32,398 nucleotides of DNA from SAR202 cluster bacterium. GTDB taxonomy: Bacteria; Chloroflexota; Dehalococcoidia; Lucifugimonadales; UBA2962. Below, in pieces: positions 16,453 through 24,445 of this stretch. Within the stretch, counting starts at the first letter, position 1; the number at the start of each line of letters is the position of its first letter. The DNA is taken from NCBI GenBank assembly GCA_009392275.1, contig VFGV01000006.1, forward strand, positions 1 to 32,398, read 5' to 3'. The position numbers were made by a program, and so were the translations under genes. Below the pieces are notes generated by a model that saw nothing but the letters and a program-made list of their open reading frames with translations, was not told where the DNA came from and made no database searches.

Positions 16453-17649
16453 ATGAAGTTTGCATGTATATTAATAACCAACCTGGCCACAGCATGCGAG
16501 CACAGAAAAAACATAGATCTATACGGTAAACAATTATTAATATTTCATGAAGAGAATAATGTTAAAACTATTATTGAAAACTCACTGGATTCCCATATTT
16601 TATTGCCAAAACTCACACTAAAAGAAGCCTCGTATAAATATCCTCATGCAGTATTTATTCCATCTGACAAAATTTACTACAAGCAATTATTACACTCCAT
16701 AGCTGATCAACTCCTGCTTATAAGTCCTCTAATAGAAATTGATTTCCAAATATCATCTAATCAAAATTGTATATATATGAATTTATCTGGATTAGAAAAA
16801 ATATATAAACCCTACAAAACCCTTGAAGAGCACATATTAAACAGCATTCCAAAAGATATAGAAGTACGTATTGGAGTGTCAAATGAAAAATTTACTTCAT
16901 ATGTTGCAGCTGCAATTGCAAATCCAAGTAAAACTATGACAGTTAAAAAAAATAGCAAGGAATTCTTGAATGATTTATCTGTAGATTTTCTGCCAATAAA
17001 CTCAATATTGAAAAAGAATCTTTATGAGCTTGGCATTAATACTCTAGGAAAGATCGCATCTTTCGAACTAAGTCATATGCAAGCTCAATTTGGAGTTACA
17101 GGAAAAGCTGTATGGGAGCTTGCAAATGGGATAGATAAAACAAATTTAAAACCTTATGTAAAAAAACATTCTGTAACTGAAAAACTTTTTTTTGAAAGGC
17201 CAATCTCGGCAATGAGCATATTAACATCGGGAGTAGAAGTAATAGTTAATCGTGCCTTCTTAAATCCTTATATGCACAATAGATATGTAAGATTGGCAAC
17301 ATTAAATATTAATATGACAAATAATTGCGTATGGTCAAAAACAATCGTATTTAAAGAATCAGTTAAAAGCACAAAAAAAGCTATGTTTGCAATTAAAACA
17401 GCAATAAACAATACTATCCTTCCTGGGGAAATAGAAGAAATAAGCATAACTTTCTCTGCAATATCTAATGAATCAGGGAAACAATATAGCATGCTTAAAA
17501 ATGTTCGCAGTCAGGATCAATTACGCGAAAACATACTACAACTATCAAAACGATTAAGGGTTAAACCACCAATATACAAAATTAAGGAAGTAGAGCCATG
17601 GTCTCGAATACCAGAAAGAAGGCATGCTTTAGTAGACTTCGAAATATAA
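16453..17649 (+). CDS. ImuB-like Y-family DNA polymerase homologue, catalytically degenerate
   Basis: This 398-residue protein has the layout of ImuB: a palm-like N-terminal part, VRIGVSNEKFTSYVAAAIA (about 137-155, the family's G.s..k..A..A segment), a helix-hairpin-helix-like LPINSILKKNLYELGINTLGKIASF, little-finger-like sequence, and the ImuB-type tail EPWSRIPERRHALVDF. The first catalytic Asp of active Y polymerases (VDMDAFFASVE) is replaced by ILITNLATACEH, and the second acidic pair is missing around IYMNLSGLEKIY. It is therefore probably an inactive adaptor that recruits DnaE2 to lesions, as known for ImuB. No imuA or dnaE2 is adjacent. A LexA-type box lies upstream and a DUF6504 gene overlaps its end. 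It is very Lys/Ile/Asn-rich. Confidence 0.82.
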   Translation: MKFACILITNLATACEHRKNIDLYGKQLLIFHEENNVKTIIENSLDSHILLPKLTLKEASYKYPHAVFIPSDKIYYKQLLHSIADQLLLISPLIEIDFQISSNQNCIYMNLSGLEKIYKPYKTLEEHILNSIPKDIEVRIGVSNEKFTSYVAAAIANPSKTMTVKKNSKEFLNDLSVDFLPINSILKKNLYELGINTLGKIASFELSHMQAQFGVTGKAVWELANGIDKTNLKPYVKKHSVTEKLFFERPISAMSILTSGVEVIVNRAFLNPYMHNRYVRLATLNINMTNNCVWSKTIVFKESVKSTKKAMFAIKTAINNTILPGEIEEISITFSAISNESGKQYSMLKNVRSQDQLRENILQLSKRLRVKPPIYKIKEVEPWSRIPERRHALVDFEI

Positions 17650-17891
17650 ACCAGCCAAAATACATAAAAGTTAAAGTAAATCAAAATAATCAACCAATAA
17701 GTGTTTTAGTAGGAAATAATTGGAGAAAAATAACAAAAATCAATGATTACTGGGAAATTAATGATGAATGGTGGGGTGACTTTCCTATATCACGAAAATA
17801 TTATTCTTTAACCATTGATAATGATATTAGAATCTCGCTATTTATAGACCTTACAAACATGTCATGGTATCAACAAAAAGCACATTTATAG
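17598..17891 (+). CDS. DUF6504 family protein, ImuB-associated
   Basis: A 97-residue protein whose core (YIKVKVNQNNQPISVLVGNNWRKI, then YWEINDEWWGDFPISRKYYSL, then ISLFIDLTNMSWYQQ) matches DUF6504, the small domain often encoded beside imuB or fused to ImuB or DnaE2 in Actinobacteria and relatives. The diagnostic W-RI-EWW--P-SR-YY pattern is clear. It starts 52 bases inside the end of the ImuB-like gene in another frame. The ATG at 17598 is preceded by AAGGAAG about 6 bases upstream, and no later usual start exists before the domain, so the overlap is probably real and gives translational coupling. Its function is not established; an accessory role in mutagenic repair is inferred. Confidence 0.78.
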   Translation: MVSNTRKKACFSRLRNINQPKYIKVKVNQNNQPISVLVGNNWRKITKINDYWEINDEWWGDFPISRKYYSLTIDNDIRISLFIDLTNMSWYQQKAHL

Positions 17892-17909
17892 AATTAACAG
17901 GAGATTTAT

Positions 17910-18740
17910 ATGCAAGCAGATGTTAATGGAACCAGTCTGTATTATGAAGTGATAGGCTCTGGGAATCCACTATTAATAATGCACGGTGGTTTAGGCTTTG
18001 ACCATACTTATTTTCGACCTTGGATAGATCCACTTGCTAAAGATTCACAACTAATATTTTATGACCACAGAGGTAATGGGCGCTCAGACAGAACTAAACC
18101 CCTAGATAACGTATACCACTCAACATGGGCAGATGATGCTAACGAATTAAGAAAACATTTAGGAATAGAAAAAATGGTTTTAATGGGACACTCATACGGA
18201 GGCGTTCTAGCCCTACATTATGCATTACAGTACCCCGAAACTTTATCTGGCCTTATTCTAGCCACAACTTACCCAGCTTGGAATTATAAAGATACGGTTT
18301 TAGAAAAAGCTCGTAAACGTGGCACTTCTGAGCAAGTATCCGCTATAGAAAATAGATTTTTTGAACGAGTTAAAGATGACAACGATTTAGAAGAGTTAGC
18401 AGGGCTAATAGGCAACATGTATTTCCATGACCCCAACAACCCGATAGCAGCGGATTTTGGTATAAACGTACAATTTTCAGCAGACGGATATAACAGAGGA
18501 TTTGTCGACATCCATGCCGAACATGATGTAATAGATAGATTATCTGAAATTACTACTCCTACATTGATCCTATGCGGTGCAGACGACTTCATAACTCCTT
18601 ATGAACAAGGATCAGCAATACTCCATGCGGAAATATCTAATTCAAAGTTAATAATGTTTGAGAAAAGCGGTCATTGTATTTTTGCAGAAGAACAAGAAAA
18701 GTTTCTCAAAGTAGTAAACAGTTTTGTTTCCCAATTTTAA
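17910..18740 (+). CDS. Alpha/beta hydrolase, proline iminopeptidase-like
   Basis: A 276-residue alpha/beta-hydrolase. The nucleophile elbow is GHSYGG with Ser95, the acid is probably Asp226 (GADDFITP) and the base is His255 (SGHCIF). The oxyanion region HGGLGFDHTYFRPW and the strand YDHRGNGRSD are as in prolyl aminopeptidases and related C-C or ester hydrolases. It has AGGAG before the ATG. Its paralogue at 21027-21860 shares the HGGLG-DHT-FRPW-DP and YDHRGNGRS segments and lies inverted on the far side of the phosphotriesterase-like and MetE-like genes. The gene is 34 bases upstream of the phosphotriesterase-like gene. The substrate could be a peptide, ester or lactone. Confidence 0.9.
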   Translation: MQADVNGTSLYYEVIGSGNPLLIMHGGLGFDHTYFRPWIDPLAKDSQLIFYDHRGNGRSDRTKPLDNVYHSTWADDANELRKHLGIEKMVLMGHSYGGVLALHYALQYPETLSGLILATTYPAWNYKDTVLEKARKRGTSEQVSAIENRFFERVKDDNDLEELAGLIGNMYFHDPNNPIAADFGINVQFSADGYNRGFVDIHAEHDVIDRLSEITTPTLILCGADDFITPYEQGSAILHAEISNSKLIMFEKSGHCIFAEEQEKFLKVVNSFVSQF

Positions 18741-18774
18741 AGATCAAAATTTTCCAGTTAAAACGTAAAATAAT

Positions 18775-19836
18775 ATGAATGAATTGTCAGGAAAAGTGCA
18801 AACGGTTTTAGGGCCAATAAATCCACAAGAATTAGGGATAACAATGGCACATGAACATTTAGTTGTGGATGTCGAATGCAACTTTATTATGCCGGAAGAA
18901 GCGACTGCAAAAAGTATGATAGATGTGCAAGTATCGAAAGATAATATTCGTAATGCAACTAAATACTGGACCACAATGAAGGATAACACTCATCTATACA
19001 ATGAACAAAAAACAATCGAAGAGGTATACAAATATCGCTTGGCTGGCGGAGACACAATCGTCGACGTAACAAGTATTGGAATAGGCAGAGACCCTCTAGC
19101 CTTGGCGAGGATATCAAGAGCAACTGAATTAAATATCATCATGGGTGGCAGTTATTATGTGCCACTTTCATACCCAGAAGATATGGATTCGAAAACTGAA
19201 GATAGTATTTATGAAAATATAGTCGAAGATATAATTTCAGGCGTTAAAAATACAGAAATTAAAACTGGAGTAATCGGTGAAATCGGCAATCATTTTCCCA
19301 TGTCAAATAACGAAGCCAAGGTGTTAAGAGCCTCAGCAAGAGCGCAAATAACGACTGGCGCTCCTATATTGATTCACCCAGGTTTTCATAAAGATTCCCC
19401 TGCAGCTATTATGAAAACCTTAATAGATTCTGGGGCAAATCCTGAAAAAACTATAATTGGACATCTAGCAATCACATTTGACCTTAAAACAATCTTTGAG
19501 CTAGCTAAGTCAGGCTGCTATTTAGAATTTGACACCTTTGGAATCGAATGGACATCAATGTCAGCTGCACAATCAACAGGTGACACAGGATATACAGTGC
19601 CAAGTGATAACGAACGCCTAGACATGCTTGAATATCTGATCGATGCCGGTTATGAAGACCGCATACTATTGGCACAAGATAATTTCATCAAGATTCAAAT
19701 GACAGAGTTTGGAGGAAAAGGCTATGCGCATTTATTAGAAAACGTGGTGCCTAGAATGAAATCAAGAAATTGGCCAGATAGCGTCATTGACAAGATGCTT
19801 ATAAAAAACCCAAGCAAAGCATTTTGTTTTATGTAA
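18775..19836 (+). CDS. Phosphotriesterase-like metal-dependent hydrolase
   Basis: A 353-residue amidohydrolase-superfamily TIM barrel of the phosphotriesterase/PHP branch. Metal ligands are visible: His26-x-His28 (TMAHEHLV), Glu169 (GVIGEIGNH) in the place of the carboxylated lysine, His201 (ILIHPG), His230 (IIGHL) and Asp302 (LLAQDN). Glu instead of Lys is known in phosphotriesterase homology proteins. Members hydrolyse lactones, phosphotriesters or carbohydrate-acid esters. The conserved opening GKVQTVLGPINPQELG is shared with the 23371 copy. It follows the alpha/beta hydrolase and is followed after 6 bases by the MetE-C-like gene, suggesting a three-gene operon. The substrate is unknown. 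Confidence 0.92.
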   Translation: MNELSGKVQTVLGPINPQELGITMAHEHLVVDVECNFIMPEEATAKSMIDVQVSKDNIRNATKYWTTMKDNTHLYNEQKTIEEVYKYRLAGGDTIVDVTSIGIGRDPLALARISRATELNIIMGGSYYVPLSYPEDMDSKTEDSIYENIVEDIISGVKNTEIKTGVIGEIGNHFPMSNNEAKVLRASARAQITTGAPILIHPGFHKDSPAAIMKTLIDSGANPEKTIIGHLAITFDLKTIFELAKSGCYLEFDTFGIEWTSMSAAQSTGDTGYTVPSDNERLDMLEYLIDAGYEDRILLAQDNFIKIQMTEFGGKGYAHLLENVVPRMKSRNWPDSVIDKMLIKNPSKAFCFM

Positions 19837-19842
19837 AAAATT

Positions 19843-21024
19843 ATGAAATTAAGCAAAAGTTTTGAAACGAGCATGGTTGGTAGTTTCCCTAGACCTCATC
19901 CGGTAAGGGATGTTTTCGCTTCGAATGCAGAAATAGACCCCATACAAATATCTACTCCAGGAAAAGTGAATGAAACATCGGTTAATTTTGTTAAAGGAAT
20001 CGATAAAGACTACGAATTCGATCAAAAACGGTCTGGCAAAAAAGATTCACCTGATACAAATAAAGATCCACAATTAAACTATATGGACGGCCTTGTAAAA
20101 TACGCTGTCCTTTTACAAGAAATTGCAGGTTTAGACGTAGTAACTGACGGAGAATGGAGAAGACAGGCATACACTCATGTCATTAATGACTTATGTAATG
20201 GATTTATCCAAGATCCGAGACCTGGAATTAGATTCGGTTTAATCGTTACAGAACCGATAAGTGCAAAACAACCAGGGATTTTGGCAAAAGATGCCAATTT
20301 CTTGATAAATAATAGTGATCGACTAACTAAAATATCCGTACCATCACCATATATATTGGGCGCCAGGTTATGGGACCCAGATTATTCGATCAAAGCATAC
20401 CCAACTCGTGAAAAATTCATTGATGACTTAGTGCCCATATTGAATTATGAATTACAAGAGCTGGTTAAGTCTGGCATAGACATAATTCAAATCGACGAAC
20501 CAGATATGGCAGTGTTGTTAGACCCGGCCAAAGAACCTATTTATGGCGATAGAGAGTATGACCTCAGATTAGGATCTAACAAAATAAATGAAATGATTCA
20601 TGGAATAAAGAAAGTCCGGACAGCTATGCACATGTGCAGGTGGAATTCATTAAATAGAGGTTGGCATTGGGAAGGTGGATATGAACCGATTATAGATACA
20701 TTGAAATCCATTAACGTTAATCAGTTTTTCATGGAATTCTCTATCCCTGTGGCCGGCAGCGTTTCAATCTTGAAAGAATTACCAGAAGATAAATTGATAG
20801 GGTTAGGTTGCCTCGACCCGCGTTCTGAAACAATTCCCTCATCAGGAGATATAGTACGACGAGTAGAAGAGGCTCTAAAATATGTAAGCCCAGATAGGAT
20901 CGGATTAAATCCAGATTGTGGGTTTGCACCAGATATCAGACATAATATACCGCTAGATGAATGCTATGCGAAATTGGTAAACCAAGTAAATGCTGCCAGG
21001 ATTTTAGAAAGCAAATATTCGTAG
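19843..21024 (+). CDS. MetE C-terminal-domain-like (cobalamin-independent methionine synthase II family) methyltransferase/thiol transferase
   Basis: A 393-residue stand-alone barrel of the UROD/MetE-like superfamily. It starts FETSMVGSFPRPHPVR, contains GLDVVTDGEWRR (97-107) and QIDEPDMAV (216-224), and has zinc ligands His263-x-Cys265 (HMCRWN) and Cys359 (NPDCGFAP). These are the MetE C-domain His-x-Cys...Cys set that activates a thiol. It lacks the N-terminal MetE half, as do archaeal MetE and epoxyalkane:coenzyme M transferase relatives. It may transfer a methyl or C1 group to a thiol, or cleave an epoxide with a thiol; genuine methionine synthesis is less likely in this catabolic setting. 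It lies 6 bases after the phosphotriesterase-like gene. Confidence 0.88.
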   Translation: MKLSKSFETSMVGSFPRPHPVRDVFASNAEIDPIQISTPGKVNETSVNFVKGIDKDYEFDQKRSGKKDSPDTNKDPQLNYMDGLVKYAVLLQEIAGLDVVTDGEWRRQAYTHVINDLCNGFIQDPRPGIRFGLIVTEPISAKQPGILAKDANFLINNSDRLTKISVPSPYILGARLWDPDYSIKAYPTREKFIDDLVPILNYELQELVKSGIDIIQIDEPDMAVLLDPAKEPIYGDREYDLRLGSNKINEMIHGIKKVRTAMHMCRWNSLNRGWHWEGGYEPIIDTLKSINVNQFFMEFSIPVAGSVSILKELPEDKLIGLGCLDPRSETIPSSGDIVRRVEEALKYVSPDRIGLNPDCGFAPDIRHNIPLDECYAKLVNQVNAARILESKYS

Positions 21025-21026
21025 AT

Positions 21027-21860
21027 TCACCGATTAGATATCCAATCCCCCACTTCTTTTAGAAACTTATTTTGTTCTTCAATAAACGGGAAATGGCCAC
21101 TGTTTTCATAAACAATCAATTCTGAATTAGGCAAATTTTCATGCAAGCGTTTCGCGCCGTGCTCAACAGGAGTAATCCAATCGTGTGCTCCGCCTATTAC
21201 GAGAGTATCCGTAAATAAATCCTTCAGCCGATCTAATGTCGACCAATTTGGCAAAAGATCTTCAAATGCCCTATTCCAAGCAACAGCTCTACAGATAACA
21301 GCTTCACTAATTTCATCGATCTTCTGTTTATCAAAGCCATCACAGAAATATAAAGACATTAAAGTTTTTGCGATACGAGTTAAATCCTCATCTGATTTAA
21401 CTGGATATGGAAACTCATTTGTCCATACATCAATCTGCTCAGAAGTTCCGCGTGAATGAACGGTAGCTGACACTACATCGGGATAATCGAATTGAGGCAG
21501 TGTGGTAATTAAAACTAACCCTTTAAGCCTCTCAGGATATTTCAAGGCATATTCTTGCCCTAATACGCCTCCATAAGAATTACCAGCAAGTATAAAGGTT
21601 TCATCCCCCAAAAAGTTCCTTAAAGCATCGAGGTCGTCCACAAAAGTGTCATGAGTAACATCATCCATTGAAGTCAGTGCTTCAGATCGCCCATTCCCCC
21701 TGTGATCATAAAAGACTAACTTGAATTGCTCAGCCCATGGATCGAGCCACGGCCGGAAAGGGGTATGGTCGTAACCTAGCCCACCATGAAGCATATAAAC
21801 TGGAGTGCCCGATCCTATTACAGAATAATATAATTTTGTGCCATTTATATCTGCGTACAT
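21027..21860 (-). CDS. Alpha/beta hydrolase, paralogue of the 17910 gene
   Basis: This 277-residue hydrolase is very similar in layout to the protein at 17910-18740: ADINGTKLYYSVIGSG, HGGLGYDHTPFRPWLDP and YDHRGNGRSE. The nucleophile Ser95 is in GNSYGG rather than the commoner GHSYGG. The acid lies in GGAHDWITP and the base is His256 (SGHFPFIEEQNKFL). It belongs to the proline iminopeptidase-like group. It converges on the MetE-like gene with a 2-base gap and is 12 bases from the end of the lipoprotein gene on the same strand, so it may be co-transcribed with it. The substrate is unknown. Confidence 0.9.
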   Translation of the reverse strand: MYADINGTKLYYSVIGSGTPVYMLHGGLGYDHTPFRPWLDPWAEQFKLVFYDHRGNGRSEALTSMDDVTHDTFVDDLDALRNFLGDETFILAGNSYGGVLGQEYALKYPERLKGLVLITTLPQFDYPDVVSATVHSRGTSEQIDVWTNEFPYPVKSDEDLTRIAKTLMSLYFCDGFDKQKIDEISEAVICRAVAWNRAFEDLLPNWSTLDRLKDLFTDTLVIGGAHDWITPVEHGAKRLHENLPNSELIVYENSGHFPFIEEQNKFLKEVGDWISNR

Positions 21861-21872
21861 TTTTTAACTATA

Positions 21873-22412
21873 CTAATCAACATGAGTCATATTAAAACCC
21901 ATTTTCATACCTTCGTTATCAAAACTGCCTTTAACAGTTCCAGAATCATACTCTCCTACAAAAGTTACGCCAGAAGTTGGTTCACTCATTGTTAGAGTGG
22001 TACCTTCAAACGTCACCACACCTAAAGGCTCATCCATAATGCCTTGAACTGGAACACTAAAAGAACCTGACATAGCTCCATCGGCAGCCATTGAAAGTGT
22101 CACATTGAAACCAATTTGAAGGCCCATAGCTAAAATTTTCCCTTCCCAATCTCCCAAAATGTCGTCCATCGAAACACCACCAGATTCTTCGGTAATGCCA
22201 GGTTCGGCAGCAACTTCGACCTCGACAATCTTTTCGACTTCTACGATCTTTTCAACTTCGACAATCTTTTCGACTGCTACTTCTACTATTTTCTCTACCT
22301 CAACAATTTTTTCAACTTCCACAATCTCAATTATTGGATCAGGTTTAGAGCAAGCGATTGTAAGTACTGCGAACAAAAACACGCTTATAAAACCAAATGT
22401 TAATATTTTCAT
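21873..22412 (-). CDS. Lipoprotein with VEKIVEV-repeat stalk and beta-rich C-terminal domain
   Basis: The start I prefer is the ATG at 22412, which has GGAGG 11 bases upstream; a TTG at 22430 would overlap that site. It gives 179 residues. A signal peptide (MKILTFGFISVFLFAV) ends in the lipobox LTIAC with Cys21, so the protein should be lipid-anchored. Residues about 27-64 are a run of near-identical VEKIVEV units (one variant, VAVEKIVEV), likely an extended or coiled spacer holding the head away from the membrane. The head (DILGDWEGKI, GFNVTLSMAADGAMSGSFSV, GTTLTMSEPTSGVTFVGEY) looks like a small beta-barrel similar to domains that bind small ligands. Its function is unknown. The same stalk type is common in Chloroflexota lipoproteins. 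Confidence 0.8.
   Translation of the reverse strand: MKILTFGFISVFLFAVLTIACSKPDPIIEIVEVEKIVEVEKIVEVAVEKIVEVEKIVEVEKIVEVEVAAEPGITEESGGVSMDDILGDWEGKILAMGLQIGFNVTLSMAADGAMSGSFSVPVQGIMDEPLGVVTFEGTTLTMSEPTSGVTFVGEYDSGTVKGSFDNEGMKMGFNMTHVD
22224..22336 (-). repeat. In-gene tandem repeat encoding VEKIVEV units
   Basis: Imperfect 18-21-base units, reading GTCGAAAAGATTGTC-like on the minus strand, recur about five to six times within the lipoprotein gene. Third positions vary more than the encoded residues, which suggests the peptide is selected. The reverse strand of this tract is also open, but that frame encodes only a low-complexity STSTIF repeat. Confidence 0.75.
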
Positions 22413-22542
22413 AATTGTTATAGCCTCCAATTTATATAATCCGTAGATGAATGAATGTTACATTCAGAAGATTACAAAGACTATAATCTGTATGCATATA
22501 AAAACACAAGTTTGAACACAGGTATTGCAGCAGGAGTAAATA

Positions 22543-23370
22543 ATGAAAGAGTATATCATCCCAGTAAGTTACGACTCCCTGGAGGAACGTATTGAAGCAA
22601 TGGACCGAGATGGATTTGTTTATTTTCCTCAACTTATACAAAAAGATGAAGTTGAACAGCTTAGGTCGCATATGGAAGCACTTGAAGGAATAGAGGAAAG
22701 CTTCGACCAAGACAGTACTCAAGAACTTAATACAGACAGACATGGATCAAATTCTCCATTTTTAAACAAACATATAAACAATTGCTTCAACCGAGATCCG
22801 TTCTTCCTGAAATACCTAGATTATCCTGAAATAATTGATGTTTGGGAGGCAATACATGGTTCCGATTGTCATGTAATAGCAATGACCTCATGGATTACAG
22901 GACCTGGACGTCCAGATCAGGAGCTTCATGCAGACTGGCAGCCGTATGCACTTCCAGAAGAGTACATGCAAGACCCGAGGGTAAAAATGCCAAATTACAT
23001 AAGCACATTTCATATTTACCTTGATGATCTATATGAAGAACTAGGTCCAACAAAAGTAATTCCTGGAAGTCATAAAGCAGGAAGGAAGCCAAAAGATGGT
23101 GAGGATAACTGGAATGGCAAAACTGCAAAAAGCGTCATGGTTAAATCAGGAGACGCCACAATTCACAGAGCAGAAATCTGGCATCGCGGATCAGCAAATA
23201 AAAGCAATCAAAACAGATACCTCCTACAGACCGCATGTGCTCAAAGAATGATCACTCAGAAATTTCCCCCGTATTTATCAAGATTTAGGTTTAATGAAGA
23301 TATACTAGCTCAAGCAACCCCACGACAATTAAAAATGCTAGGTAATCACGAGCGAGGAAATTTCGATTAA
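22543..23370 (+). CDS. Phytanoyl-CoA dioxygenase (PhyH) family Fe(II)/2-oxoglutarate oxygenase
   Basis: A 275-residue jelly-roll oxygenase. The iron motif His129-x-Asp131 is in ELHADWQPY, with a distal His at 208 or 214 (TIHRAEIWHRGSANKS), and Arg225 (NRYLL) is placed to hold 2-oxoglutarate. The opening DGFVYFPQLIQKDEVEQLRSHM and the stretch YLDDLYEELGPTKVIPGSHK (the GptkvIPGSH signature) are typical of PhyH. Such enzymes hydroxylate lipids, amino acids, phosphonates or natural products; the substrate is unknown. AGGAG precedes the ATG. The next gene (phosphotriesterase-like) begins directly after its stop codon, so the two are translationally linked. An oxidation followed by hydrolysis is plausible. 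Confidence 0.93.
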   Translation: MKEYIIPVSYDSLEERIEAMDRDGFVYFPQLIQKDEVEQLRSHMEALEGIEESFDQDSTQELNTDRHGSNSPFLNKHINNCFNRDPFFLKYLDYPEIIDVWEAIHGSDCHVIAMTSWITGPGRPDQELHADWQPYALPEEYMQDPRVKMPNYISTFHIYLDDLYEELGPTKVIPGSHKAGRKPKDGEDNWNGKTAKSVMVKSGDATIHRAEIWHRGSANKSNQNRYLLQTACAQRMITQKFPPYLSRFRFNEDILAQATPRQLKMLGNHERGNFD

Positions 23371-24441
23371 TTGTTATCATCAACGATAGCTAAATCTGGT
23401 CAAATCCAAACCGTCTTAGGTCCAATCATGCCAGATGATTTAGGAATCACTATGACGCATGAGCATCTTTTGATGGATGTACCTGTTTATGAGAGTCATC
23501 CAGAAGAAGCTTCGAAATTACGTTTTAAACATGGCTCTTGGGATTTTGAAATGATAAGCAAAGGTAATGAACTATGGAGCGTAAACCGAAATAATTTAAC
23601 TTTAAACGATGAAAATGAGATTATTCAGCAAGTCCTGGATTACAAATATTCAGGAGGTAATTCTATGGTTGACTGCACTAACTATGACCTTGCACAAGAC
23701 CCTAATGGCTTAGCTAGAATTTCTAGAGCCACGGGATTGAATATAATAATGGGCTGTGGGCACTATGTACCGGCAGCTCATCCAAATGACATAGATTCAA
23801 AAACTAAAGACGATCTGACCAGAAGAATGGTCAGAGATATTGTCGACGGAATTGGCGACACAAATATACGCCCTGGCATCATCGGAGAGATAGGTAATAT
23901 CTGGCCAATAACAGAGATACAACAAAGACTGCTGGAATCAGCCGCAGATGCTCATAAAGAAACCGGGCTACCAATTCTTATCCATCCTGGATCAGATGAT
24001 CGGTCTCCATTAAAAATAATTGAAATCCTAGTTAATAGCGGCATGCGCACTGACTCTATTATTATGGGACATCTGGATTTCGCAATAAATTACAATTCTC
24101 GGGAAGCATTAAACGAATTAGCTCAAACCGGTTGTTTCATGGAATATGACATTTTTGGTTTTGAGGAAAGTGGGTTGCTATTTAAAGGTAACTATGGAGA
24201 GTTATCAAATGACCATAAGCGAATTGACACGATAATTTTCCTCTTAGATAAAGGTTATGGTAATCAATTAGTGATTGGACAAGACGTGTGCCTGAAAAGA
24301 CATCAATCTAAATACGGCGGCAAAGGATATTCCCACATCTTGAAAACAATTGTCCCCAAAATGTTAAAAATCGGAGTGTCGCAATCTGATGTGGACAATA
24401 TTTTGATCAACAACCCTGCTAATGCATTGCAAAAACGTTAG
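23371..24441 (+). CDS. Phosphotriesterase-like metal-dependent hydrolase (TTG start)
   Basis: This 356-residue protein is a paralogue of the 18775 gene and of the partial gene at the left edge. Metal ligands are His30-x-His32 (TMTHEHLLMD), Glu173 (IIGEIGN), His205 (LIHPGSDD), His234 (MGHLD) and Asp305 (IGQDVC). The start is TTG immediately after the TAA of the PhyH gene, with a GAGG stretch 13 bases upstream; no other start fits before the conserved opening GQIQTVLGPIMPDDLGITM. In its C-terminal part it is closer to the left-edge copy than to the 18775 copy (shared MEYD/LEYD-FG, QDVCLK/QDICFK and VDNILI-NP segments). It converges on the SDR gene with a 4-base gap. Confidence 0.92.
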   Translation: MLSSTIAKSGQIQTVLGPIMPDDLGITMTHEHLLMDVPVYESHPEEASKLRFKHGSWDFEMISKGNELWSVNRNNLTLNDENEIIQQVLDYKYSGGNSMVDCTNYDLAQDPNGLARISRATGLNIIMGCGHYVPAAHPNDIDSKTKDDLTRRMVRDIVDGIGDTNIRPGIIGEIGNIWPITEIQQRLLESAADAHKETGLPILIHPGSDDRSPLKIIEILVNSGMRTDSIIMGHLDFAINYNSREALNELAQTGCFMEYDIFGFEESGLLFKGNYGELSNDHKRIDTIIFLLDKGYGNQLVIGQDVCLKRHQSKYGGKGYSHILKTIVPKMLKIGVSQSDVDNILINNPANALQKR

Positions 24442-24445
24442 TAAA

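Noticed and set aside
22159-22446. 95-residue plus-strand frame with STSTIF repeats
   Set aside because: It is the exact reverse of the lipoprotein repeat; low complexity, no ribosome-binding site and no fit to any fold.
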